DNA from: an uncultured Bacilli bacterium
GTDB lineage: Bacteria > Bacillota_I > Bacilli_A > RF39 > UBA660
Direction of reading: 5' to 3'
DNA length: 18,669 bases
NCBI GenBank assembly: GCA_947632355.1
Contig: CANROY010000019.1
Location: 1-18,669, forward strand
Under the pieces are notes generated by a model. That model did no database searches and was not told where the DNA came from. It saw only the letters and a program-made list of their open reading frames with translations. A program made the translations under genes and the position numbers. Position 1 is the first letter of the stretch. Each line of letters begins with the position of its first letter. Shown in pieces: positions 1 through 6,508 of this stretch.

Positions 1-473
1 GTTCTTCTTATGATACCTATTAATTTATCTTGATTTACTTCATCAAAGAATGATTGCAAGTCTATATCTACTATCCAATCATATCCATCGTTGAATAATT
101 CAAGTGCTTTTATAACCGCTTGTTCACAACATCTTCCCGGTCTAAAACCATAAGAACTATTGGAAAATTGTTCTTCATATATCGGTGTTAATACTTGTAC
201 TATTGCTTGTTGTATTACTCTATCTATAACACTTGGTATTCCTAACTTTCTTAGTTTTCCATTTTCTTTTGGTATATAAACTCTTCTTACTGGTTGTGGT
301 TTATATTTCCTATTTCTTATTTTATAAAGTATTTCTTCTTTATGCTCTTTGATATAGGAGAATAATTCTTCAACAGTTACTCCATCAACTCCACTTGCTC
401 CTTTGTTTTTGTAAACTTGCTTATAGGCATTATTCAAGTTGTCTTTGGAAAGTACTTTCTCTAAAAGTTCCAT
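1..473 (-). CDS. ltrA: Group II intron reverse transcriptase/maturase, N-terminal part
   Basis: This is the intron-encoded protein that supports splicing and target-primed reverse transcription. About 157 N-terminal residues are visible without a stop, and the rest is off the left edge. The frame begins MELLEKVLSKDNLNNAY and contains NKGASGVDG, KPQPVRRVYIPK, GIPSVIDRVIQQAI, LTPIYEEQFS, SYGFRPGR and DIDLQSFFD. These are the ordered RT0-RT3 blocks of bacterial group II reverse transcriptases; the first catalytic aspartate region lies in DIDLQSFFD. The YADD catalytic box, maturase domain X and any endonuclease domain are not in view. The ATG at 473 is preceded by a good AGAAAGGTGG ribosome-binding site. 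An in-frame ATG at 503 would add ten residues but has only a weak site. Family assignment is sure; activity cannot be judged. Confidence 0.92.
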   Translation of the reverse strand, partial: MELLEKVLSKDNLNNAYKQVYKNKGASGVDGVTVEELFSYIKEHKEEILYKIRNRKYKPQPVRRVYIPKENGKLRKLGIPSVIDRVIQQAIVQVLTPIYEEQFSNSSYGFRPGRCCEQAVIKALELFNDGYDWIVDIDLQSFFDEVNQDKLIGIIRR

Positions 474-985
474 ATTTGTTTCCACCTTTCTAATTTCGCT
501 CATAGGTTAATCATCTTTTGAGGCACGTTCCCAAAATACGCTTGGTACTCTTCCTTTTATTTATTCTGATTTTAACCTATTCCAATTTCAGTAGTAAAAA
601 ACTACAAATTATTCAGTCCTTCCTAGTTTCCTAGTACTACGACCTCGGCTGACTTCTTGCAATAAACCATTTTCGACCGATTTTCTTTCTAGGGTTCTCC
701 TTAATCGTCTGCAAGACCTCCCGCGGTAAGACATATATCTTTCCTCGATTAGCCACTTACTTTACTATATAAAGTTACGGGTATCTTTTGGACTTTAGTT
801 TGTTTAGCAACCTTATCCGTTTATATAGCCTTATAGTAAGTTTCTGTTCGTTAGCCCTCGATTTTGTTTCACACTTCCTTTAGCCCCAACCTCACGATTG
901 ATGCTTTGTGCTTCCCTAACACTTCGTTGATACCTACGCGTGTATTGGACTTTCACCAACTAGATATATGCCATGCACGGCACAC
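1..985 (-). mobile_element. Group II intron, 5' portion (cut by window edge)
   Basis: Read on the minus strand, a GTGTG start at 985 matches the GUGYG 5' end of group II introns. It is followed by about 510 bases with no good reading frame, the expected domain I-III ribozyme RNA, and then by an intron reverse transcriptase frame from 473. The 5' exon is the intrinsic terminator of the PBP gene: its T-tract (987-994) ends one base before the intron. Insertion just after terminator hairpins is the known habit of bacterial class C (IIC) introns, so I infer a IIC-like element, but the class was not established by folding. The 3' part, domains V-VI and the 3' exon lie outside the window, so I cannot say whether the element is intact. 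Confidence 0.85.
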
Positions 986-986
986 T

Positions 987-1018
987 AAAAAAAATTGATA
1001 CGCTTTGTATCAATTTTT
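987..1018 (-). terminator. Intrinsic terminator of the PBP gene, intron target site
   Basis: A 12-bp perfect stem (990-1001 with 1007-1018) closes a 5-base loop. On the minus strand it is followed by a T-tract (987-994). The first stem base pairs overlap the stop codon of the PBP gene (1017-1019). The group II intron begins at 985, directly downstream of the T-tract. Confidence 0.85.
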
Positions 1019-3575
1019 AGTTGGTTGTATTTGTAGATGTGTAATCGTTATCTTCATCATCATCATAAGTTGAATAACCCCATCCTAAATTAGCTGTGAT
1101 TGTTAAACCATCACTCATATTTTCTTTAAAAATACTATAAGCAGCTTTTATAACAAATTCGTATTTTTGAGAGAATGGTGCTACATATGTATAACTTGTT
1201 AAATTCGTTGCACCTAAACTACTTAAAGTGCCATCACTATTTTTTAAATAGATTTGGTAAACGACCGTACCAATATTTGCATTGTTAAAAGCAATTCGTT
1301 CGTTATAATATTTTTCTTTCGCAATCGGATAATTTTCATTATAGTAAGTTTGTAACTTATTTGGGTTAATAGCATCCGGTGTTGCAATTGGATCCCAAGT
1401 TAAAGTGATAGAAGAACCATTCACTAAAGAATTACCATTGGTTGGAGTATCTAACTTTTGGAAACGATTGGACACAGTAGTTGGTTCTGTACCTGATTTA
1501 AAGAGTGCAGTTTCACGATAAGCACTAGGAGTACTTTCACTAGGAAGTTGTGCCGGATACGTTTCTTTTTCAATTTGAACTTCTACAACACCACTAGGTT
1601 TTGTAAATTTAGAATTTTTATTAAAGATTCTATTAGCAATATAAACCATCATATTACGTCTAATACTTCCGTCATTCATAGTGATATAGTAACCCTTTTC
1701 TAATTTGTCATATCCAGTCCATAGAGCAATAGAGTGTTCTTTTGTATAAACAATATTCCAATGATTTGGAGTAGCGGTGCTTGGTACACCCGTACGTTTT
1801 GCATCTTGATCAGTGATATTCGTTGTACCACCCTTGGCAGCAAATTCTGTACCACTTACTTTTATGTTTCCACCAACATTATTATGCATTCCACCTTCTA
1901 CTAAAATAGAAGTAATCATATACGCTGTTTCTTCACTCATGACACGAGTTTTTGTATATTTGTATTCATGTGGTTCTTCATTTTCTAAATAAACGATTTT
2001 GGTGAAGGAATAAGGTTCAATATAGTAACCCCCTCGACCAAACGCTGCATAGGCTGCACTCATTTGTAAAGGACTTGAACCCGGTTCATAACCACCTATA
2101 CAAGAAGATTCAACTAAATAGTCTCCATAATCAATTCCTAAACTATGAGCGAAGTCTTGCTTTTGTTCTAGTGTTGTTCTTTGGAAAGCTTGTAGAGCAG
2201 GGATATTTCTTGAATCAATTAAAGCGGCATCCAAAGTAATTAAACCATTGTATTTTCCATCGTAGTTATGAATTTCTGTTCCATTTGAATAGGTATAAGG
2301 CTCATCGATAAATAACTCTTTGGTTGAAACGTTGTTGTATTCAATTAAAGGTCCGTAGTCAAAGATAATTTTTGCTGTAGAACCAGGAGATTTAGGAACC
2401 GTTGCACGATTTAAACTTTGATAAACATAATTTCTTCCAGGTCCTAAGGCAAGGATAGAACCATCTTCAACTGAAGTAATGGCAATACCATTTTGAATTT
2501 TTTCATCTTTAAATTTGAAATTAACACCATTTTCTAAATCGGTTACAACATCTTGAATTTTACGATCAAGAGTTGTATAGATAGCCATTGGAACAACGGT
2601 AGGGTCATCTCCCGTTTTTTGTTTAACATCATTTACAACATAATCAATGAAAGCTTGTAATCCTTTATCATCCGTTTTTTGCTCATCTGAAGTTGTTTTT
2701 AATAAAGATTCAATTGGAATACTACCAGCTACTTCAGCTTCTTCTTCCGTAATATAGCCATGTCGTACCATTAAAGATAAAACGGTTTTTTGTCTAGATT
2801 TTGCATTTTCAGGATTACGAATAGGATTAAAATAGGAAGGGTTATTAAATAAACCGACAAGTAAAGAGGCTTCTGGTAAAGCTAAATCTTTTACGGATTT
2901 ACCAAAGAACTCTTGACTGGCTTGTTCAACACCAAAAATATTTCCATAGTTGTTATTTCTTCCAACACCCAATTCTTGACTGTTAACATAGAATTCAATA
3001 ATTTCTTCTTTGGTATAGGATTTTTCAATTTTAAATACCGCCATATAAACGTCACTAAATTTACGAATAATTCCTTTAATACCACTTGCTTCTTTTCCAT
3101 TATATACGTTTTTAGCTAACTGCATCGTAAGCGTTGATGCACCACCGGCATCTTTTTTACCTAAAACTTGACCAATACTTGCCTTTATAAATCTTGCAGC
3201 ATCGACACCATTATGTTGAAAAAATCTTGAGTCTTCGGTGGCTACTAAAGCATCTACTAGTACTTGCGGTAAATCATCATAAGTAACTAAAACGCGATTC
3301 TCACTACCTAAACGAACAATTTCATTTCCATCTCGGTCATATAGAACACTTGCTTCTTTACTATAAAGTTTATTCGTTGTAAAAGCCGGTGCTGTAAATA
3401 CGATATATGCAAAGAAGATAATAATGACTAAAAGAATACCAATTCCTAATGCCATTAAAACGGATAAAAACCATTTCTTATCTTTTTTCTTCACTTTTTC
3501 TTTCACAATATCGGTTCCATCTTTTATTTTTTCTTTGGCTTTATCGGCTAATTTTTTGACCTTTACTTTTTTCAT
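1017..3575 (-). CDS. ponA: Class A (bifunctional) penicillin-binding protein, PBP1a/ponA type
   Basis: Bifunctional murein synthase of 852 residues that polymerises lipid II (glycosyltransferase) and cross-links the peptides (transpeptidase) outside the membrane. A lysine-rich cytoplasmic tail (1-35) is followed by one membrane segment (about 36-61). The GT51 domain shows ATEDSRFFQHNGVD (catalytic Glu114), GASTLTMQLAKN and EFYVNSQELGVG. The transpeptidase domain has S399-T-A-K402, S455-R-N457 and K581-G-G-T584; the usual KTG box is therefore KGG. Residues about 706-830 look like a fibronectin III-type beta domain, as in some Bacilli PBP1 proteins, and the end is acidic (DDDEDND). The start ATG overlaps the recU stop as ATGA, with GAGGAGG upstream inside recU, so the two genes are translationally coupled. 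The recU-ponA pair is conserved in Bacilli. Confidence 0.95.
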   Translation of the reverse strand: MKKVKVKKLADKAKEKIKDGTDIVKEKVKKKDKKWFLSVLMALGIGILLVIIIFFAYIVFTAPAFTTNKLYSKEASVLYDRDGNEIVRLGSENRVLVTYDDLPQVLVDALVATEDSRFFQHNGVDAARFIKASIGQVLGKKDAGGASTLTMQLAKNVYNGKEASGIKGIIRKFSDVYMAVFKIEKSYTKEEIIEFYVNSQELGVGRNNNYGNIFGVEQASQEFFGKSVKDLALPEASLLVGLFNNPSYFNPIRNPENAKSRQKTVLSLMVRHGYITEEEAEVAGSIPIESLLKTTSDEQKTDDKGLQAFIDYVVNDVKQKTGDDPTVVPMAIYTTLDRKIQDVVTDLENGVNFKFKDEKIQNGIAITSVEDGSILALGPGRNYVYQSLNRATVPKSPGSTAKIIFDYGPLIEYNNVSTKELFIDEPYTYSNGTEIHNYDGKYNGLITLDAALIDSRNIPALQAFQRTTLEQKQDFAHSLGIDYGDYLVESSCIGGYEPGSSPLQMSAAYAAFGRGGYYIEPYSFTKIVYLENEEPHEYKYTKTRVMSEETAYMITSILVEGGMHNNVGGNIKVSGTEFAAKGGTTNITDQDAKRTGVPSTATPNHWNIVYTKEHSIALWTGYDKLEKGYYITMNDGSIRRNMMVYIANRIFNKNSKFTKPSGVVEVQIEKETYPAQLPSESTPSAYRETALFKSGTEPTTVSNRFQKLDTPTNGNSLVNGSSITLTWDPIATPDAINPNKLQTYYNENYPIAKEKYYNERIAFNNANIGTVVYQIYLKNSDGTLSSLGATNLTSYTYVAPFSQKYEFVIKAAYSIFKENMSDGLTITANLGWGYSTYDDDEDNDYTSTNTTN

Positions 3576-4138
3576 ATACTTTCCTCCTCAAAATAGATTT
3601 GATCGACTAAATCTAAATAATTCAAAATCGGATTATAACCATACTTAATCATATACCCTTTTTCTTTAATAAATGAATAGGGAATACTTTTTCGGTCATT
3701 TTCTTTTAAAAACTCTACAAAGTCACTCCCTTTTAGTAAGTAGACAATTTCGTTGATTTTAATAATAAGAAAACCGATTCCCTTATGTTCTAATACTTTT
3801 TCTAAATGTTTTATTTGATGTTTATGAATGTTTGCTAGAGGAAAAGCCGTTCTATTTTTAGTAACTTTGGCTTCAAACTCAATATACTTTCCTCTATAAA
3901 GCCCATTATAATCTAGGGTGGAAGGTTCTTTGAAATAGCCTCGATCAATTACTTTTCCTTGTTTGGTATAACGTACATCTGTGACTCCTATAGGAGTTGG
4001 TTTTTTATAGATTAAGGCTCTATTTGTATCTAAATAATATTCATTGCTTTCATTTAGTTCACTTTCTAAGTCCATCCCACGATTCTTATAGGTTAGGGGG
4101 TTTTGGTAAGTCTTCTTTAAGTTATTTGGATAATTCAT
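3572..4138 (-). CDS. recU: Holliday junction resolvase RecU
   Basis: Homodimeric endonuclease that resolves four-way junctions in recombination and chromosome segregation, the Gram-positive counterpart of RuvC. At 188 residues it is slightly shorter than the usual about 200. The nuclease core is clear: LDYNGLYRGKYIEFEAKVTK contains Asp76, Glu89 and Lys91, which keep the spacing of the B. subtilis RecU metal-binding residues, followed by the family motif FPLANIHKHQIKHL (99-112). The start ATG has an AAGGTGG site seven bases upstream. The gene ends in TGA overlapping the PBP start codon, so recU and the PBP form one transcript from the promoter just upstream. The pairing with a class A PBP is the standard Bacilli arrangement. 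Confidence 0.96.
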   Translation of the reverse strand: MNYPNNLKKTYQNPLTYKNRGMDLESELNESNEYYLDTNRALIYKKPTPIGVTDVRYTKQGKVIDRGYFKEPSTLDYNGLYRGKYIEFEAKVTKNRTAFPLANIHKHQIKHLEKVLEHKGIGFLIIKINEIVYLLKGSDFVEFLKENDRKSIPYSFIKEKGYMIKYGYNPILNYLDLVDQIYFEEESI

Positions 4139-4156
4139 CTAAACCACCTTAAAATA

Positions 4157-4185
4157 AGTATACACTATTTTCTTAAAATTGACTA
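4157..4185 (-). promoter_or_regulatory. Putative promoter of recU-ponA
   Basis: On the minus strand, TAGTCA (4180-4185, four of six -35 matches) lies 17 bases from TATACT (4157-4162, a good -10). The expected start of transcription falls near 4150, so the leader would be only about a dozen bases and would begin at the ribosome-binding site AAGGTGG. Inferred from consensus only. Confidence 0.5.
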
Positions 4186-4289
4186 GTTCTATATATAATG
4201 AAAAGAAAATTTTACAAGAAATTTTATCTAGTTTTGTCGAAACGCTTTTTTTTCTCTTTTAAATCCTTTATAGTAACGATGGTGATACT

Positions 4290-4394
4290 ATGTTTCGTTT
4301 AGATTTTTTTTTAGAAGAGATGTTAGAAAAAATTAAAGAAGCCGAAATGATCCTCAATAACGAAAGTATTCATAAGCAAACAACAAAAAAATAA
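4290..4394 (+). CDS. Possible small protein, 34 residues, unknown
   Basis: A short frame begins MFRLDFFLEEMLEKIKEAEM and ends in TTKK before TAA. GGTGAT precedes the ATG at a spacing suited to anti-Shine-Dalgarno pairing (GG seven bases from the start). The first 20 residues alternate hydrophobic and charged positions in a way that suits an amphipathic helix. I do not recognise it. It lies between the divergent recU and gpsB units and ends 50 bases before the gpsB promoter -35. No convincing promoter is seen; a lone TATAAT at 4194-4199 could serve. It could equally be chance in AT-rich sequence. Confidence 0.35.
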   Translation: MFRLDFFLEEMLEKIKEAEMILNNESIHKQTTKK

Positions 4395-4444
4395 TTTGAC
4401 ATATATTAGGATAACTTGACAAATAGTAGACAAACACTTACTTC

Positions 4445-4473
4445 TTGACAAGAATACCCCCTTTTTATATAAT
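4445..4473 (+). promoter_or_regulatory. Consensus sigma-A promoter of gpsB-rnpB
   Basis: A perfect TTGACA (4445-4450) and a perfect TATAAT (4468-4473) are separated by exactly 17 bases. The start of transcription would be near 4480, at or just upstream of the gpsB ribosome-binding site. Such a full consensus suits the strong expression needed for RNase P RNA downstream. Confidence 0.85.
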
Positions 4474-4496
4474 GAATAGGTAAGAAGGTGGTAAAT

Positions 4497-4835
4497 GTGT
4501 ATAACAATGAAAAAATTATGTTAACAGCACAAGATATATTTGAAAAGGATTTTAAAATAGATGCTAGAGGCTATCGTCCTCAAGAAGTGGATAAGTTTTT
4601 AGATATGATTATTGCTGATTATACGGAATTTACAACCATTATTAAAAGACAGGAGAAAGAAATTCAAACTTTAACAAGTGACAATGTGAAGTTAAAGCAA
4701 GAATATAGTAAACTTCGTAGTCGCTTAGAAGCAGCAAGTGAAAACGAAGGAGCCAATAGTGGTACTGTCAACAACGTTGATTTATTAAGAAGAATTAGTC
4801 AACTAGAAAAAGTCGTATTTGGAAGAAATGAATAA
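4497..4835 (+). CDS. gpsB: Cell-cycle/division regulator GpsB (DivIVA family)
   Basis: Cytoplasmic coiled-coil adaptor that shuttles class A PBPs between side-wall and septum. It has about 112 residues. The N-terminal DivIVA-type module LTAQDIFEKDFK...ARGYRPQEVDKFLDMIIADY (about 9-42) includes the conserved membrane and PBP-binding region. It is followed by a coiled coil (about 44-82), a linker, and the trimerising C-terminal motif VDLLRRISQLEKVVFG (94-109) typical of GpsB rather than DivIVA. I chose the GTG at 4497 because AAGGTGG (4485-4491) sits five bases upstream and the length before LTAQDI then matches B. subtilis. A GTG at 4488 in the same frame would overlap that site. Its likely partner, a class A PBP, is encoded nearby. 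The 3' end probably overlaps rnpB. Confidence 0.93.
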   Translation: MYNNEKIMLTAQDIFEKDFKIDARGYRPQEVDKFLDMIIADYTEFTTIIKRQEKEIQTLTSDNVKLKQEYSKLRSRLEAASENEGANSGTVNNVDLLRRISQLEKVVFGRNE

Positions 4836-5187
4836 AGAGTAGGCAAATGCTGCATTATTATAATGTAGAGGAAAGTCCATGCTCACACAATCTGGGATGA
4901 TTGTAGTGTTCGTGCTTAAGGAAAAAATAACTTAAGGTAGTTTTACTAACGGCGAAGAAATAACCTGTTAAATGGTTAAAGTATTCATAAAGTGCCAAAG
5001 AGACGAGTAGGTTTGGAAACGAACCTAGTGGAACGTGGTAAACCCCGCGAGTGAGAAACCCAAAATTTGGTAGGGGAACTTCGAATTTGGAATAAAGAAC
5101 AAAGAAGAAGACCTATAAAGGTAGATAAATATTTGCCCCACTACTTTGGTAGTGTACAGAACATGGCTTATTTGGTTTATTTATTTT
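4827..5187 (+). ncRNA. rnpB: RNase P RNA, class B (Bacillus type)
   Basis: Catalytic RNA of RNase P, which matures tRNA 5' ends. Universal conserved regions are visible: GAGGAAAGTCCATGCTC from 4868, the GTGGAACGTGGTAAACCCC block near 5029-5047, GAGTGAGAAACCC and TTGGTAGGGGAAC near 5050-5081, and ACAGAACATGGCTTA at 5157-5171. The order and sequence follow the B. subtilis class B RNA. The ends were set by pairing the outer helix P1: AAATGAATAAA (4826-4836) can pair with TTTATTTATTT (5176-5186) with one G-U. That puts the first bases of the RNA inside the last codons and stop of gpsB. Ends are uncertain by roughly ten bases. No separate promoter or local terminator hairpin is evident. Confidence 0.96.
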
Positions 5188-5215
5188 TTTATTTACAAAA
5201 AAGGAGTGAAAAATC

Positions 5216-5686
5216 TTGAACGAAATTGGTGAGCTCTTTCGAGTAACCCGTGAAGAGGCTGGAGTTTCGATTACAGAAGCCAGTAAAGATTTAGATATAA
5301 AAGAAGTTATTTTAGAAAATATTGAAGATGGAAATATTGGTTGTTTTAAAGATATTTTTGTTTTAAAGGATTATATTGCCAGTTATGCAAAATATTTAGG
5401 AATTGATTCAACAAAAATTATCGATGAATTTAATGAGTATATGTTTGAATATACATCAAAAATACCTATTAAAGAAATCGAACAACAAATAGAAGAACAA
5501 AATAAAGAAAAAGAAAAAAACGAAATTGCTTCTCCTTACACCAAAGAAAGTAAAAAATATAATAAAAGTTTATATGTTTTATTATATACAGCGATTATTT
5601 TACTTGTATTAGTGATTGTGATATGGAGTATTCGACAAATTACAGTAGCAAGGGATGTTGCAACTGTGATTAGTTATGTGAAATAA
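5216..5686 (+). CDS. rodZ: RodZ/YmfM-like helix-turn-helix membrane protein, short form
   Basis: Probable RodZ-family protein, linking the MreB cytoskeleton to the elongation machinery. It has 156 residues. The N-terminal helix-turn-helix of the RodZ type (about 4-65) contains GELFRVTREEAGVSITEASKDLDI and LKDYIASYAKYLGID. A charged, glutamate- and lysine-rich linker follows (85-115), then one membrane segment (about 119-138) and only about 18 residues outside. Full-length RodZ proteins carry a much longer extracytoplasmic beta domain, which is absent here. The start is a TTG at 5216 with AAGGAGTG nine bases upstream; no better ATG exists. The place immediately before pgsA-recA-rny matches the Bacilli ymfM neighbourhood, supporting the name. 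It lies downstream of rnpB without an obvious own promoter. Confidence 0.78.
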   Translation: MNEIGELFRVTREEAGVSITEASKDLDIKEVILENIEDGNIGCFKDIFVLKDYIASYAKYLGIDSTKIIDEFNEYMFEYTSKIPIKEIEQQIEEQNKEKEKNEIASPYTKESKKYNKSLYVLLYTAIILLVLVIVIWSIRQITVARDVATVISYVK

Positions 5687-5698
5687 GAGGTGTTAATT

Positions 5699-6295
5699 AT
5701 GAATTTACCAAATAAAATAACGGTTTCAAGAATTATTTTATCCATTATAACTTTAATCTTTTTAGTTCTTCCTTGGTATCAATTTGGTATTACGTTTCCT
5801 ATGTATTCTTTTATGGGAAAAGTTGTTGTGGATACCAAATATGTAATTGCTGGAGTATTCTTTATTATTGCTTCTCTTACAGACTTTTTAGATGGACATA
5901 TTGCTAGAAGTCATAATATGGTGACAGATTTTGGTAAAGTGATGGATGCCATAGCCGATAAAATATTAGTAAATGGTGTTTTAATCATTTTAGCGTATAA
6001 CGGATTTATTAGTATTATTGTTCCAATTATTATCATTACGAGAGATACCTTTGTCGATTCGATTAAAATGGTAAGTGGAAGTCAAGGAAAAGTTGTTGCA
6101 GCAAGTATGCTTGGTAAAGCAAAAACGATTTGTATGATGCTTGGAATTTCTTTTATGCTTTTCTATAATTTACCATTTCAATTAATTCATTTACCACTTG
6201 CAGATATTTTAATTGTACTTGCTTGTTTATTATCGGTTATTTCTGGTTGTGAATATTACTTTAATGCGAAAGAATTCTTATTTCAAGAAAAATAA
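5699..6295 (+). CDS. pgsA: CDP-diacylglycerol-glycerol-3-phosphate 3-phosphatidyltransferase
   Basis: Integral membrane enzyme making phosphatidylglycerol phosphate from CDP-diacylglycerol and glycerol 3-phosphate, the committed step to phosphatidylglycerol. It has 198 residues and several membrane segments (about 8-25, 48-62, 90-110 and further). The CDP-alcohol phosphotransferase signature is complete: D62-x2-D65-G66-x2-A69-R70-x8-G79-x3-D83-x3-D87. The ATG at 5699 is favoured because AGAGGTG lies seven bases upstream; a GTG at 5690 falls inside that site. The start is 12 bases after the rodZ-like stop, so the two are co-transcribed. The usual Bacilli neighbour cinA, between pgsA and recA, is not present. 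Confidence 0.95.
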   Translation: MNLPNKITVSRIILSIITLIFLVLPWYQFGITFPMYSFMGKVVVDTKYVIAGVFFIIASLTDFLDGHIARSHNMVTDFGKVMDAIADKILVNGVLIILAYNGFISIIVPIIIITRDTFVDSIKMVSGSQGKVVAASMLGKAKTICMMLGISFMLFYNLPFQLIHLPLADILIVLACLLSVISGCEYYFNAKEFLFQEK

Positions 6296-6340
6296 CAAAA
6301 TTCTATAAAAAATTAATTTAGAATTTGTTTTTTCTTTTTT
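6294..6340 (+). terminator. Probable pgsA terminator
   Basis: AACAAAATTCTA (6294-6305) pairs with TAGAATTTGTT (6319-6329) with one bulged base, and is followed by a T-rich tail to 6340. The stem is AT-rich, so strength is uncertain. It starts within the pgsA stop codon. Confidence 0.6.
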
Positions 6341-6426
6341 TGTCAAAATTTGTAATTTGCATTTTTCTCATTATTTTGGTATTGTGGATATGGAAAAAGG
6401 CAAAAATTAAACAATATTTTAGTATA

Positions 6427-6442
6427 GCAAACAATTGTTTGC
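6427..6442. promoter_or_regulatory. Candidate LexA (SOS) box at recA
   Basis: GCAAACAATTGTTTGC is a perfect 16-bp palindrome ending eight bases before the recA -35. It fits CRAAC-N4-GTTYG, a close variant of the Gram-positive LexA site CGAAC-N4-GTTCG, with the same change in each half. recA is the classic LexA target, so I infer SOS control. No lexA gene is in the window to support this. Confidence 0.6.
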
Positions 6443-6450
6443 AAAAATGG

Positions 6451-6479
6451 TTGACAAACCTGTTTTTCTATACTAAAAT
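6451..6479 (+). promoter_or_regulatory. recA promoter
   Basis: A perfect TTGACA (6451-6456) and TAAAAT (6474-6479, five of six) are 17 bases apart. The recA ribosome-binding site TTGGAGG and start at 6509 follow about 30 bases later. Confidence 0.8.
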
Positions 6480-6508
6480 AAAAATGTAAGAAAATTGGAG
6501 GACAAAAA

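Larger units (their letters stand above)
4139..4496. other. Divergent recU/gpsB intergenic region
   Basis: This 358-base stretch separates leftward recU from rightward gpsB. It holds the recU promoter (4157-4185), an isolated TATAAT (4194-4199) lacking a well-spaced -35, a possible 34-codon gene (4290-4394), three TTGACA hexamers (4396, 4416, 4445) and the gpsB promoter. I see no structured riboswitch, T-box or clear terminator in it. Confidence 0.6.
6415..6480. repeat. 13-bp inverted repeat bracketing the recA control region
   Basis: TATTTTAGTATAG (6415-6427) and its exact complement CTATACTAAAATA (6468-6480) lie 40 bases apart. The right arm contains the recA -10. The left arm, read on the minus strand, contains an equivalent TAAAAT that is 17 bases from TTGCAA (6439-6444), so the arrangement resembles two divergent promoters. 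The 16-bp palindrome 6427-6442 lies between the arms. Confidence 0.75.

Noticed and set aside
474..503. Upstream in-frame ATG at 503 for the intron reverse transcriptase
   Set aside because: The ATG at 473 has a much better ribosome-binding site (AGAAAGGTGG) at proper spacing.
3572..3575. Mycoplasma genetic code (TGA as Trp)
   Set aside because: TGA ends recU at its family-typical length and ends the amidotransferase gene, so the standard code fits.
4179..4199. TTGACT followed by TATAAT as a rightward promoter
   Set aside because: The spacer is only 9 bases; the hexamers cannot work together. The same bases are better explained as part of the leftward recU promoter, with the TATAAT left isolated.
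5690..5698. GTG start for pgsA
   Set aside because: It falls within the AGAGGTG ribosome-binding site of the ATG at 5699.
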